This document shows positions 26,768 to 35,640 of a DNA stretch of 64,000 nucleotides, piece by piece. The notes beneath the pieces are model-generated. The model saw only the letters and a list, made by a program, of their open reading frames with translations, was not told where the DNA came from and ran no database searches. Origin of the DNA: Kitasatospora cinereorecta (GTDB lineage Bacteria > Actinomycetota > Actinomycetes > Streptomycetales > Streptomycetaceae); NCBI RefSeq assembly GCF_024172095.1, contig NZ_JAMZDX010000005.1, positions 248,001 to 312,000 of the forward strand, read 5' to 3'. The translations under genes were made by a program, and so were the position numbers. The number at the start of each line of letters is the position of its first letter. The stretch's first letter is position 1.

Positions 26768-27584
26768 GGGCGCCCACCGCCTTGGCGGTGGCGACGATCC
26801 CGGCGTACGTGCGCTCGGGGACCAGCCGGCCGTAGAGCTTGGCGCGGAAGAAGTCGATCGGGTCGGTGCGGCGGACCGGGACTCGGAGGAACCGGGCCGG
26901 GTCCTGGCCGGGGAGGTTGCGGCCGACCTGGCCGGTGGCGGAGGTGCGGAAGCGGGCGCGCAGGGCGTGCTCCATGTGCGGTACGGGCACTCCCCAGGTG
27001 TAGGCGAAGTGCCGGGGGCGGGTGCCGAGGTGCTGTTCGACGTCGTCGCCGCAGCCGTCCAGCTCTGCGGCGCTGAGCAGCTCGGGCCGGGCGTGGCTGC
27101 GGGTGTGGTTGGCGACCGTGCACAGGCCGGAGGCGGCCATCTCCTTCAGCTGCTCCCAGCCGAGACCGGGGGCTCCGGCGCCCTTGGCGGTCGAGCCCTC
27201 CCAGCGCATCTCGCCGCCGACGTGGCCGCTGGCCAGGTAGACGGTGAAGGGGAGGTTGCGTTCGCGCAGCAGCGGCCAGGCGTTCTGGTACACGTCGGCG
27301 AAGCCGTCGTCGAAGGTGAGCACGGTGCTGGGGGTCCGGCGGTCGGCCCGCAGGCGGTCGGTGGCCTCGTCGATGGAGACGACGCGGCCGGGTGGGAGTT
27401 CGGCGAGCAGGTCGACCTGGGCGGTGAAGTCGGCGGTGGCGACATCGAGCTCGTCGCCGGTGCCGCCGCCGACGCGGTGGTAGATGAGCAGCGTCGCACC
27501 CTCGCCGGGGACGGAGCCGGCGGCGCGGGCGAGCTGCTGCTTGATCCGGGTCCTGAGGCCGGCGGGTGCCGGGGTGGTGCCCAT
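26760..27584 (-). CDS. polysaccharide deacetylase (NodB-like, CE4)
   Basis: The 274-residue protein contains a NodB homology domain. LLIYHRVG opens it, VLTFDDGFADVYQNAWPLL has the catalytic and metal Asp pair (TFDDG), and NHTRSHARP holds the HxxxH metal ligands. It would remove N- or O-acetyl groups from a polysaccharide. No signal peptide is evident, so it may act on lipid-linked intermediates inside the cell or rely on an atypical route. It heads a minus-strand run of deacetylase, GT4, sugar transferase and acetyltransferase genes. The ATG at 27584 follows GAGGGGGGAAC. Confidence 0.9.
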   Translation of the reverse strand: MGTTPAPAGLRTRIKQQLARAAGSVPGEGATLLIYHRVGGGTGDELDVATADFTAQVDLLAELPPGRVVSIDEATDRLRADRRTPSTVLTFDDGFADVYQNAWPLLRERNLPFTVYLASGHVGGEMRWEGSTAKGAGAPGLGWEQLKEMAASGLCTVANHTRSHARPELLSAAELDGCGDDVEQHLGTRPRHFAYTWGVPVPHMEHALRARFRTSATGQVGRNLPGQDPARFLRVPVRRTDPIDFFRAKLYGRLVPERTYAGIVATAKAVGARA

Positions 27585-27787
27585 GGTTCCCCCCTCTGAG
27601 GTGCGCCCTCCCCGGCGCCGAGGTTCACAGTAGGGGGATGTGTGGGGCTGATGCCCCGGAAATGTGAAAGAAGTGAGCAGGGAGGCCGAAAAACAGCCGG
27701 TCCGACCGGACCTGTCCGAATGGGGGCCGATTCTGGCGTCCGCGTGCCGTCTTTATCGGAACGGCTACAGGGGCGCGACAGGCACGA

Positions 27788-28048
27788 TTACGGGGTCGCG
27801 CCGTCGTTCGGGCGGATCAGCGCGACCGCGACCCGGGCCAGCAGGAGCACGCCCGCACCGAGGCAGCCGGCCACCGCCATCGCCCACGCCGGGCCGTCGG
27901 TGTCCGGCACCGCCACGGCCACCACGATGCCGAGCGCCACGCACCCGGCTCCGACCAGGGTGAGCAGCAGCCGGTGGCGCCGCAACGCACAGTCGCTCCA
28001 CAGCCACGACCAGCGAGTAGCCGTTCGATGACGTCCCGTGCCTGCCAT
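27788..28048 (-). CDS. small two-helix membrane protein
   Basis: The 86-residue protein has a basic, Trp-containing N-terminus (ATRWSWLWSDCALRRHRLLL) and two hydrophobic segments at about residues 26-44 and 52-72, ending with a short polar tail. No family or motif is recognised. The ATG at 28048 is preferred because upstream codons look non-coding. It lies beside the polysaccharide genes, but a link is only positional. Confidence 0.55.
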   Translation of the reverse strand: MAGTGRHRTATRWSWLWSDCALRRHRLLLTLVGAGCVALGIVVAVAVPDTDGPAWAMAVAGCLGAGVLLLARVAVALIRPNDGATP

Positions 28049-28355
28049 GCCTTCAACGGTAACGCGGAAACCCCTCCCGGGCCCGCCGCCGACGCACCCA
28101 CTGTGGTGGATTCGGGGGCTGTCGGGGCGGTCCGGCGGACGCCCACGAAATCTCGCCGTCCGGCGTACAACCATCTCGGCCCGTCGGCGGTCTCCACTAC
28201 ATTGAGCGATCCAGGAGCCGTCCGTCGCGTGGGTTGGGAGTCCCCACGGCGGACCGGATCATCCGGGGGCGGAGCCGCCGCGCCCGGAGTCGGAGGCCGG
28301 GCTCCGCCTGCCGACGGTACCGCCACGCCGCGCGCCGGCGACCGAGGGGGGAACC
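28049..28355. other. intergenic region between divergent genes
   Basis: This 307-base gap contains the promoters of the small membrane protein gene and of the second deacetylase gene. GAGGGGGGAA just before 28356 is a strong ribosome-binding site. I see no further gene and no clear promoter boxes. Confidence 0.45.
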
Positions 28356-29336
28356 GTGCCGTACTCCGCTTCCACGACCGTCAGCACCCCACTGCAACCC
28401 TCCGCCACCTCCAGCACCGTCCGCGCCCGGCGCGACCGCGCCGGCTGGCTGCGCTTCTCCCCCGCCCAGCCCCTGTTCCGCGCCCGCGCCGCCCAGCGGC
28501 TCGCGGTACTGGCCTTCCACGGGGTGACCGACCCGCGCTCGTTCGCCGCCCAGCTCGACCGGCTCCGCCGCTTCGCCACCCCCGTCTCGCTCCAGGCGGT
28601 CGAGCAGTCCGTCGCCGAGGGGCGGCCGCTGCCGCCCCGCTCGGTCCTGATCACCTTCGACGACACCGACCGCACCGTCCTCACCCACGCGCTGCCCGCC
28701 CTGGTCGCCCGCCGGATCCCGGCCGCCGCCTTCGTGATCGCCGAGCTGATCGGCACCGACCAGCCGTTCTGGTGGCACGAGGCGGCGTTCCTCGCCCGGC
28801 ACGGCGGCCGGGCCCGCCTGCTGCCCACCGGCGACCCCGCCCGGGTGCTCGCCCTGCTCAAGGCCCTGCCCGACCCGGACCGCCGGCGCAGCCTCCACGA
28901 ACTGCGGGTCTCCGCCACCCGGCGCTCCCCGCACCAGGAACAGCTCGACCCGGACGACCTGCGGACCCTGCGCGACGCCGACGTGGCGATCGGCAACCAC
29001 ACCCTCGGCCACCCCTCGCTCAGCCGCTGCGACGACGCCACCGTGCACGCCGAGATCACCGGCGCCCACCTGGCACTCGAGCGCTGGCTCGGCGAGGCGC
29101 CGAGCGCCTTCGCCTACCCCGACGGCGGGTACGACCCGCGGGCCGACTCGGTCCTGCGACAGCTCGGCTACCGGGTCGGCTTCCTCTCCGACCACCGGCT
29201 CGGCCCCCGCCTGCCCGCCCACCCGCTGCGGATCAGCCGGCTGCAGGTCGAGGCCACCACCAGCACCCGCCGCTTCGACACCATCCTCTCCGGCCTCGAA
29301 CCCGCCCTGCAGCGCTGGCGGGGCGCCACCGCCTGA
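28356..29336 (+). CDS. polysaccharide deacetylase family protein
   Basis: The 326-residue protein carries the NodB fold: LAVLAFHGVTDPRSFAAQLD, then the catalytic motif as VLITFDDTDRTVL at about residues 96-108 and the metal ligands in GNHTLGHPSLS (HxxxH). YPDGGYDPR is the later conserved motif. The usual TFDDG reads TFDDT here, a change at the Gly but not at the Asp pair. No signal peptide is evident. It would deacetylate a sugar polymer or lipid-linked glycan. The GTG at 28356 follows a GAGGGGGGAA site. Confidence 0.88.
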   Translation: MPYSASTTVSTPLQPSATSSTVRARRDRAGWLRFSPAQPLFRARAAQRLAVLAFHGVTDPRSFAAQLDRLRRFATPVSLQAVEQSVAEGRPLPPRSVLITFDDTDRTVLTHALPALVARRIPAAAFVIAELIGTDQPFWWHEAAFLARHGGRARLLPTGDPARVLALLKALPDPDRRRSLHELRVSATRRSPHQEQLDPDDLRTLRDADVAIGNHTLGHPSLSRCDDATVHAEITGAHLALERWLGEAPSAFAYPDGGYDPRADSVLRQLGYRVGFLSDHRLGPRLPAHPLRISRLQVEATTSTRRFDTILSGLEPALQRWRGATA

Positions 29337-29344
29337 CGACCGGC

Positions 29345-30076
29345 CTACTCCAGCAGGTGCGCGCGCAGGGCCTGGACGGTGCTCCCGTCCAGGCCCAGCG
29401 TGGCCGTGGCATAGGCGTACGGGGAGCCGTGCGCGGCGGTGAGGTCCGCGAGGAAGCGCTCCATCAGCTCCGCCGGGGCGCGACCGTAGCCCGGCCAGCC
29501 GAGTTCCCGGCCGGGGTGACGCTCGCGCCAGTCGGCGACCAGCCGGTCGGTGGCCAGGCCGGTGAGGGCGAAGTCGGCGACGATCTGCTCCTCGTCCACC
29601 CCGAGCAGGGTCAGGACCAGGGCGGCGATGATGCCGGTGCGATCCTTGCCGGAGGCGCAGTGGAACACCAGCGGCGCGCTGTCCGCGGCGGCGATCACCC
29701 GCAGCGCCTCCGCTATCTCGGTGACGCCGTCCTCGGTGACCTCGGCGAACTTCCCGGCGAGGAAGACCGCCGGATCGATGTCCGGGCCGAGGGCCGCCTG
29801 GTCGTACGGGCGGTGCTCGATGCTCAGGTTGTGCCAGTCCACGCCGGGCAGTTCCGGGGCGCGGCCCGCCTGTTCGATCTCCCAGGGGTAGCGCAGGTCG
29901 ATCACCGTCCGGATGCCGAGTTGCGTGAAGCGCTCCGTGTCGTCGCCGGCGAGCTTGCCGAGCGAGTCGGAGCGGTAGAGGCGCTGCGGGCGGACGGTCC
30001 GGCCGTCTGCGGTGCGGTAGCCGCCGAGGTCGCGGAAGTTGTGCAGTCGGTCGAACTCCAGGTGCCTGATCATCAT
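29345..30076 (-). CDS. tyrosine-protein phosphatase (MptpB-like)
   Basis: The 243-residue protein has the phosphatase loop HCASGKDRTG (HCxxxKDRTG) with the nucleophile Cys at about residue 140, and the N-terminal FRDLGGYRTADGRTVR shared by MptpB-like enzymes. These act on phosphotyrosine, sometimes on phosphoserine/threonine or phosphoinositides. Its place in a polysaccharide region next to a Wzz/BY-kinase-like gene suggests a role in controlling polymer synthesis, as Wzb does for Wzc, although it belongs to another phosphatase family. It converges with the deacetylase gene, with an 8-base gap. Two ATG codons begin the frame. Confidence 0.9.
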   Translation of the reverse strand: MMIRHLEFDRLHNFRDLGGYRTADGRTVRPQRLYRSDSLGKLAGDDTERFTQLGIRTVIDLRYPWEIEQAGRAPELPGVDWHNLSIEHRPYDQAALGPDIDPAVFLAGKFAEVTEDGVTEIAEALRVIAAADSAPLVFHCASGKDRTGIIAALVLTLLGVDEEQIVADFALTGLATDRLVADWRERHPGRELGWPGYGRAPAELMERFLADLTAAHGSPYAYATATLGLDGSTVQALRAHLLE

Positions 30077-30385
30077 CCCGGCAGCCTAGGACCTCGGCTG
30101 ACGAGCAGTCAGACCCGGTCCCGGCGTCGCTCGGCGGCGGCTTCCTGACCTGGTCGGCTGGGATGGGTGCTTCGGCGGGGGGTGGCCGGCCGCGGGGGGG
30201 GTGGTGCGGGTAGTGGGCGGGTGCGGCGCGGTGTCTTCCGTTTCGCGCAGGTCCTCGCGCCCCTGGGGGTGACCTGGACGGCTGGGGTCGGTGCTTCGAC
30301 GGGACCGGGGGCGGGTGCGGCGCGGTGCCTTTCGGTTCGCGCAGGTCCTCGTGCCCCTGGGGGTGACCTGGGCGGTCGGTGGGGG
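30077..30385. other. intergenic region dominated by a long direct repeat
   Basis: The 309-base gap between the racemase-like gene and the phosphatase gene (both minus strand) carries no gene. About half of it is a duplicated G-rich element described in the next entry. The upstream part must contain the phosphatase promoter. Confidence 0.6.
30215..30375. repeat. two imperfect copies of a 67-bp element
   Basis: Copies at about 30215-30281 and 30309-30375 share the core TTCGCGCAGGTCCTCG (second copy GTTCGCGCAGGTCCTCG) and the end CCCCTGGGGGTGACCTGG, with a few substitutions. The core is closely related to one arm of the long inverted repeat at 37440-37524, so this looks like a dispersed intergenic element of the genome. 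Confidence 0.8.
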
Positions 30386-31168
30386 TCAGACCGGGAGGTC
30401 GGCGGTGCGGGCGATCAGGCGGCCCTCGGGGTAGTGGGTGGCGGCCGGGGGGAGGGTGCCGGGGCGGCCGCTGTGCAGGACGGTGAGGCGGCCGGTGCCC
30501 GGGGCGTGGGCGGTGTCGCCGACCCGGCGCAGGGCCTGGGCGGCGACGGCGTCCGCGGAGCCGTAGAACCGCAGCGGGTCGGTGGCCCGGCCGACGAGTG
30601 CGGCGCGGATGCGGTCGGCGACCAGCTCGTAGTGGGTGCAGCCGAGGACCAGGACGTCGGTGTGCTCGGGGGTGCGGGCGGCGGCGTCGGCGACGGCCGC
30701 GTCGACGGCGTCGTCGTCGCCGCGTTCCACGGCGTCCGCGAGGCCCGGGCAGGCGACCTCGGTGACGTCGGCGGTGCCGCCGAACTCGGCGATCAGGTTG
30801 CGCTGGTAGGCGCTGCCGGTGGTGGCGGGGGTGGCCCAGATGGCGACCCGGCCGCCGGCCGCGGCGGCGGGCTTGATCGCGGGGACGGTGCCGATCACCG
30901 GGATGCCGGGCTCGAGCTCGAGCCGGATCCGGTCCAGCGCGTGCACGGAGGCGGTGTTGCAGGCGACGATCAGGGCGTCGGGCTGCAGCTCGGCGGCGGC
31001 GCGGGCGCAGGCGAGGGCGCGCTCGGTCAGGTCCTCGGGGGTGCGCGGGCCCCAGGGCATGCCGTCGGGGTCGGAGGAGATCACCAGGTCGGCGTCGGGC
31101 CGCAGGGTGCGCAGCGCCGCGGCGGCGGCGATCAGGCCGATTCCGGAGTCCACCAGTGCGATCTTCAC
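30386..31168 (-). CDS. glutamate/aspartate racemase family protein
   Basis: The 260-residue protein resembles MurI. The two catalytic Cys motifs are present as ACNTAS and GCTHYE, and the N-terminal IALVDSGIG holds the conserved Asp-Ser. The usual GVGG turn is replaced by GIGLIAAAA and PYG by PWG, so it is a divergent member. It could make D-glutamate or act on another amino acid; the cell probably has a canonical MurI elsewhere (inference). The GTG at 31168 opens the family-like sequence. It is divergent from the HpnB-like gene across 65 bases. Confidence 0.82.
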   Translation of the reverse strand: MKIALVDSGIGLIAAAAALRTLRPDADLVISSDPDGMPWGPRTPEDLTERALACARAAAELQPDALIVACNTASVHALDRIRLELEPGIPVIGTVPAIKPAAAAGGRVAIWATPATTGSAYQRNLIAEFGGTADVTEVACPGLADAVERGDDDAVDAAVADAAARTPEHTDVLVLGCTHYELVADRIRAALVGRATDPLRFYGSADAVAAQALRRVGDTAHAPGTGRLTVLHSGRPGTLPPAATHYPEGRLIARTADLPV

Positions 31169-31233
31169 GAGGCACGACTCTACTCGACCGCGTCGTCCGG
31201 GCCGGGCGACGCGGGATGGGGCAGACTGCGGGA

Positions 31234-32418
31234 ATGGCGGTCCTGCTGTGGGTGTCGGCGCTGTCCCTGCTGGTGTGGCTGTGGTTGGCGGTCGGCCACG
31301 GGTTCTTCTGGCGGACGGATCAGCGGCTGCCCACGCGGCGCGACCCCGGGCGGTGGCCGCGGGTGGCGGTGGTGGTGCCGGCCCGGGACGAGGCCGGGGT
31401 GCTGCCGGACAGCCTGCCGACCCTGCTGGCCCAGGACTATCCGGGCGAGGCACGGGTGATCCTGGTGGACGACCACAGTTCGGACGGCACCGGTGAGCTG
31501 GCCGCCGCGCTGGCCGACGGGCCGGACGGCGGGGGTCTGCCGCTGACCGTGACCACTCCTCCCCCACTGCCGGAGGGCTGGACCGGCAAGCTGTGGGCGC
31601 TGCGCCACGGCGTGGAGCTGGCGGGCGACGCGCAGTGGCTGCTGCTGACCGACGCGGACATCGCGCACGGCCCGACCTCGCTGCGCGAGCTGGTCGCGGC
31701 CGCCGAGGGGAACGGCCTGGACCTGGTGTCGCAGATGGCCCGGCTGCGGGTGCGCACCGGGTGGGAGCGGCTGATCGTGCCGGCGTTCGTGTACTTCTTC
31801 GCGCAGCTGTACCCGTTCCGGTGGAGCAACCGTCCCGGTGGCCGGACGGCCGCCGCCGCGGGCGGCTGCTCGCTGGTGCGGCGGACGGCGCTGGAGCGGA
31901 TCGGCGGGGTGGCGGCGATCCGCGGGGCGGTGATCGACGACGTGTCGCTGGCCCGGGAGGTCAAGCGGTCCGGCGGCCGGACCTGGCTGGGGCTGGCCGA
32001 GCAGGTGGACAGCGTCCGCCCGTACCCGGGGCTGGGGCCGCTGTGGCGGATGGTGTCGCGCAGCGCGTATGCGCAGCTGCGGCACTCGGTGGTGCTGCTG
32101 GCCGGGACGGTGCTGGGGCTGTCGCTGGTGTACCTGGTGCCGCCGGCGGCCCTCGCGGTCGGCCTGGCCGCCGGGTGGTGGGGGCCGGCCGTGCTCGGTG
32201 GCGCGGCGTGGGCGGTGATGGCGGGGACGTACCTGCCGATGCTGCGCTACTACCGGCAGCCGGCGTGGGCGGCGGTGCTGCTGCCGTTCACTGCGCTGCT
32301 GTACCTGCTGATGACGGTGGACTCGGCGGTACAGCACTGGCGCGGCCGGGGCGCCGCCTGGAAGGGCCGGACCTACCCCCGCCCGGCGGAGCCGGCGCGC
32401 CACGAGGGACGCGCGTGA
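31234..32418 (+). CDS. HpnB-like membrane glycosyltransferase family 2
   Basis: The 394-residue protein has an N-terminal membrane helix (residues 2-20) and then a GT2 domain. VAVVVPARDEAGVLPDSLPTLL is the nucleotide-binding start, LLTDADI is the DxD-type motif, and DDVSLAREVKRSG carries the catalytic Asp. About three membrane helices close the protein. This arrangement matches HpnB, annotated as hopanoid-associated. No squalene-hopene cyclase or other hpn gene lies in the window, so a role in surface glycan or lipid glycosylation is equally possible. The ATG at 31234 has GGGGCAG...GGGA upstream. Confidence 0.87.
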   Translation: MAVLLWVSALSLLVWLWLAVGHGFFWRTDQRLPTRRDPGRWPRVAVVVPARDEAGVLPDSLPTLLAQDYPGEARVILVDDHSSDGTGELAAALADGPDGGGLPLTVTTPPPLPEGWTGKLWALRHGVELAGDAQWLLLTDADIAHGPTSLRELVAAAEGNGLDLVSQMARLRVRTGWERLIVPAFVYFFAQLYPFRWSNRPGGRTAAAAGGCSLVRRTALERIGGVAAIRGAVIDDVSLAREVKRSGGRTWLGLAEQVDSVRPYPGLGPLWRMVSRSAYAQLRHSVVLLAGTVLGLSLVYLVPPAALAVGLAAGWWGPAVLGGAAWAVMAGTYLPMLRYYRQPAWAAVLLPFTALLYLLMTVDSAVQHWRGRGAAWKGRTYPRPAEPARHEGRA

Positions 32419-32446
32419 ACCCCCGCGCAGTGGGGAGACTGGTCGG

Positions 32447-33187
32447 ATGGACCGTCATCTGATCTCGCGCATCGCTCACCGCGACCACCCGATCGCCGCG
32501 CCGCTGTCCGACGAGTCGGTGCGCCGGCTGCTGGACCGCGCGCTGCGCGGCGGTACGGCCGAACGGGTGCTGGACCTCGGCTGCGGCGAGGGCGCCTGGC
32601 TGCTGCGGGCGCTCGCCGCGCACCCGCAGCTGCGGGCGGTGGGCGTCGACCTGGACGCGCACGCGCTGAACCTGGCCCGGCAGGGCGCGGAGCGGCTCGG
32701 GGTGGCCCGCCGGATCGGGCTGCACCACGTGGACGCCAAGGAGTTCGCGGCGAAGGAGGAGTTCGACGCGGTGCTGTGCGTCGGCGCGACGCACGCCTTC
32801 GGCGGGCTGCTGCCCACCCTCGCGGCGGTCCGTCCGCATCTGGCGCCCGGCGGGCTGGCCCTGGTCGGCGAGGGGTACTGGCAGGCCGAACCGGACCGGG
32901 CGGCGCTGGACATCTTCGGCGACGGCCTGGCCGACCTGCACGCCACCGTCGACCACGCGCTCGCCGACGGGTGGACGCCGGTCTACGGGCACACCTCCAC
33001 CCAGGAGGAGCTGGACGACTACGAGTGGAGCTGGACCGGGTCGCTCGCCGACTGGGCGCTCGACCACGCAGCCGAACCGTCCGGCGGGGAGGCGCTGCGG
33101 ATCGCCGCCGAACACCGCGCCGAGTGGCTGGGCGGGTACCGACCGTTCTTCGGCTTCGTGACCCTGGTGCTCCGCCGCACAGCATGA
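32447..33187 (+). CDS. class I SAM-dependent methyltransferase
   Basis: The 246-residue protein has the Rossmann SAM-binding motif VLDLGCGEGAWLLRAL at about residues 41-56, an acidic end of strand 2 (VGVDLDAHAL) and the later DAVLCVGATHAFGG and LAPGGLALVGEGYW. It should methylate a small molecule in the cytoplasm; the acceptor is unknown. It follows the HpnB-like gene by 28 bases on the same strand, so co-transcription is likely. The ATG at 32447 begins MDRHLISRIAHRDHPIAAP, matching the family's start. Confidence 0.88.
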   Translation: MDRHLISRIAHRDHPIAAPLSDESVRRLLDRALRGGTAERVLDLGCGEGAWLLRALAAHPQLRAVGVDLDAHALNLARQGAERLGVARRIGLHHVDAKEFAAKEEFDAVLCVGATHAFGGLLPTLAAVRPHLAPGGLALVGEGYWQAEPDRAALDIFGDGLADLHATVDHALADGWTPVYGHTSTQEELDDYEWSWTGSLADWALDHAAEPSGGEALRIAAEHRAEWLGGYRPFFGFVTLVLRRTA

Positions 33188-33242
33188 ACCGCGCCCCGGG
33201 TACTGCGCCGCACGACGTGAACCGCACCACGGGAGACCGGTC

Positions 33243-34442
33243 TCAGCGGCCGATCAGGCGCAGCGCGGCGGGCTTGGCGAACTCGTAGCGGGCCATCTGC
33301 TCCAGGTCACGCAGCCAGCGGCGGGTGCCGGGCGGGGTGCGGAGCTGTTCGAGGTAGATGGTCTCGAAGGCGGTGGCCACGCTCTCCAGGGAGAACCGGC
33401 CGACCACCCACTCCCGGCCCCAGCCGCCGAGCCGGGCCCGGCGCTGCGGGTCGTCGAGCAGGGCGCGGATCTGCCGGGCGAGCGGGCGCGGGTCGCGGCT
33501 GCCGTCGCCGAAGCCGTACATGCAGCGGGAGGCGTGCGGTTCGACCAGTGGTCCGGGCTCGTGTATCGCGGTGTAGCCGTCGGCGCCGTGGACGATCACC
33601 GGTTTGCCGAAGGCCAGGCCGCGCAGGGCGGAGCCGCCCATCCCGAGCACCAGGTCGGCGGCCTGGTAGGCGGGCCTGGGGTCGGCCAACTGGCCCGGGA
33701 CCAGGACGGCTTCGCGGCCGAGCTCGCGGTTGGCGGCGGCCGCGAGGCTGCGCAGCCGGGGCCGGCTGGGGCCGTCGCCGACCACGGCGAGCCGGATCCG
33801 CGGGTCGGCGAGCTGCCGGACCGCCTCCACGGTCAGCTCGGCACCGGCGTCCTTCTCCAGGTCGGGCACCAGCCGGGTGACGATGCACAGCAGCAACTCA
33901 CCCTCGCCGACGCCGAGTTCCTTGCGGAAGGCGCAGCCGTCGACCACGTCGGGGGCGTCGGTGCCGGTGTTGACCGGCGGCTCGATCAGCCGGACGTCCC
34001 GGTGGCCGAAGGCGCGGCCCTCGCCCATCAGCGCGCCCAGGCCGAGCACCAGCGGCTGGTGCCGGGGCAGTCCGCGCAGCATCCGGATGCCGTAGAAGGT
34101 GGTCACCACGGGGATCCGGCCGAGTCGGCCGGGGCCGAAGTAGGCGTTGCGTGCGGCCCTGACCTCCCAGGCGTGCAGCACCTCGCTGCCGTGGGCGGCG
34201 GCGAGCCGCTCCAGTCGGCGGCGGACCTCGCGGCGCGGGGTGTCGGGGCCGCCGGCGACGGTGATGTCCAGGCCGTGGCCGGCCGCCACGTCGACCAGCG
34301 GGGCGGGGCCGGCCACCCCCTGGGCGAAGAGCACCGGGTCGTGGCCGCGGTCCCGCAGGGTGCGGGCGATGTCCACGGCGTTGAGCTGTGCGCCGCCGAG
34401 AGCGAGGTTGTTCAGGTGCACCAGCACGCGCACGGATCTCAC
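33243..34442 (-). CDS. glycosyltransferase family 4
   Basis: The 399-residue GT-B protein opens with VLVHLNNLALGGAQLNAVDIARTLRDRGHD, the usual acceptor-side start of GT4 enzymes. It carries LCIVTRLVPDLEKDAGAELTVEA and VPGQLADPRPAYQAADLVLGMGGSALRGLAFGKPV in the donor domain, where GGSALRGLA takes the place of the common EGFGxxxLEA, a shift from the canonical EX7E. It follows the Wzt gene by four bases and is therefore part of the exporter operon. A GTG at 34442 or 34433 could be the start. Confidence 0.86.
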   Translation of the reverse strand: MRSVRVLVHLNNLALGGAQLNAVDIARTLRDRGHDPVLFAQGVAGPAPLVDVAAGHGLDITVAGGPDTPRREVRRRLERLAAAHGSEVLHAWEVRAARNAYFGPGRLGRIPVVTTFYGIRMLRGLPRHQPLVLGLGALMGEGRAFGHRDVRLIEPPVNTGTDAPDVVDGCAFRKELGVGEGELLLCIVTRLVPDLEKDAGAELTVEAVRQLADPRIRLAVVGDGPSRPRLRSLAAAANRELGREAVLVPGQLADPRPAYQAADLVLGMGGSALRGLAFGKPVIVHGADGYTAIHEPGPLVEPHASRCMYGFGDGSRDPRPLARQIRALLDDPQRRARLGGWGREWVVGRFSLESVATAFETIYLEQLRTPPGTRRWLRDLEQMARYEFAKPAALRLIGR

Positions 34443-34446
34443 CGGG

Positions 34447-35640
34447 TCACTCCTCCCACTGGTGCGGGACGAACACCGGCGCGGCCAGCACCACGGCGCG
34501 CGGCGGGGTGTCCAGCACGGGGCCGAACACGTCGAACTGCCCGACCGAGTGCCAGCTCATCAGGGTGCCGCCGTCGGTCCGGCCGATCGAGTAGACACCC
34601 GCCCACAGCGTGTACCGGCCTCGCGGCAGCGGCAACCGCGGTATGACGCACGCCAGTTGGTGGTCGCCGCCGCCGAGCCGGATCTCGTGGGACAGCTGGA
34701 AGATCGGGCTGGAGGTGCCCTCGCTGACCCCCAGGTGCAGGGTCGCGTCGCCGCGGTAGTCGCCGCCGACGGTCAGCTCGACCGTCATCGGCTCGTCGGT
34801 GGTCAGGTTCTCCCGGCCCTCGCCGCGGATCTCGTACTTCAGCAGTTCCAGCGGCTCACCGGCCCGCGCCCCGGCCTCCGACTGGGCCTCGATGGAGTCC
34901 CGGTAGCCGGCCAGCGCGTCCCTGATCCCCGCGTCCACCCGGACGGTGCCCTGCTCCAGCCAGATCCCGCGCCGGCAGATCGACTGCACGGCGGGCAGGT
35001 CGTGGGAGACGAAGACGATCGTGGTGCCCTGCTCGGCGACCTCACGCATCCGGTCCAGGCAGCGCTGCTGGAACACCGCGTCGCCGACCGCCAACACCTC
35101 GTCCACCAGCAGGACATGGGGTTCCAGATAGGCGGCGACCGCGAAGCCCAGCCGCATCTGCATGCCGGAGGAGTAGAACTTCACCTGCCGGTCGATCGCC
35201 CCGCCGAGCCGGGCGAACTCCACGATGTCGTCGAACCGGGCCGCCACCTCCCGCCGCTTGAGGCCGAGCAGCGCGCCGAACAGGTAGATGTTCTCCCGCC
35301 CGGTCAGGTCCGGGTGGATACCGGCCCGGATCTCGATCAGCGCGCCGATCCGGCCCCGTACGTCGATCACGCCCGCGTACGGGTACATCACCCGGGTCAG
35401 CATCTTCAACAGGGTCGACTTGCCCGACCCGTTGGAGCCGATCAGGCCGACCGCCTCGCCCGGCTCGATGTGCAGGTTGACGTCGCGCAGCGCCCAGCGC
35501 CAGTCCTCGCCGCGACCGCCGCGCAGCCGCCGCACCGCCTGCTCGACCTTGTCGCGCAGCAGCATCCGCTGCTGGTCGGCCTTGAACCGCTTCCAGACCT
35601 GCTCGGTACGGATGGTGCCCAGCGGATACTCACGCGACAT
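34447..35640 (-). CDS. polysaccharide ABC exporter ATP-binding protein (Wzt/TagH-like)
   Basis: The 397-residue protein has an ABC ATPase domain with Walker A IGSNGSGKST at about residues 67-76, signature FYSSGMQMRLGFAVA (the SSGM variant typical of Wzt/TagH), Walker B LLVDEVLAVGD and switch His in FVSHDLPAV. The last 150 residues form a beta-rich domain (LTVELTVGGDYRGDATLHLGV, LPRGRYTLWAGVYS) like the carbohydrate-binding C-terminal domain of Wzt, which reads the polymer end before export. It overlaps the permease gene by 11 bases. The two make an exporter in the cytoplasmic membrane. Confidence 0.94.
   Translation of the reverse strand: MSREYPLGTIRTEQVWKRFKADQQRMLLRDKVEQAVRRLRGGRGEDWRWALRDVNLHIEPGEAVGLIGSNGSGKSTLLKMLTRVMYPYAGVIDVRGRIGALIEIRAGIHPDLTGRENIYLFGALLGLKRREVAARFDDIVEFARLGGAIDRQVKFYSSGMQMRLGFAVAAYLEPHVLLVDEVLAVGDAVFQQRCLDRMREVAEQGTTIVFVSHDLPAVQSICRRGIWLEQGTVRVDAGIRDALAGYRDSIEAQSEAGARAGEPLELLKYEIRGEGRENLTTDEPMTVELTVGGDYRGDATLHLGVSEGTSSPIFQLSHEIRLGGGDHQLACVIPRLPLPRGRYTLWAGVYSIGRTDGGTLMSWHSVGQFDVFGPVLDTPPRAVVLAAPVFVPHQWEE

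Noticed and set aside
30215..30375. CRISPR array
   Set aside because: Only two imperfect copies occur and they are spaced by 27 bases of non-unique G-rich sequence; there is no cas gene.
31234..32418. Hopanoid biosynthesis cluster based on the HpnB-like gene
   Set aside because: No squalene synthase, squalene-hopene cyclase or other hpn gene lies in the window.
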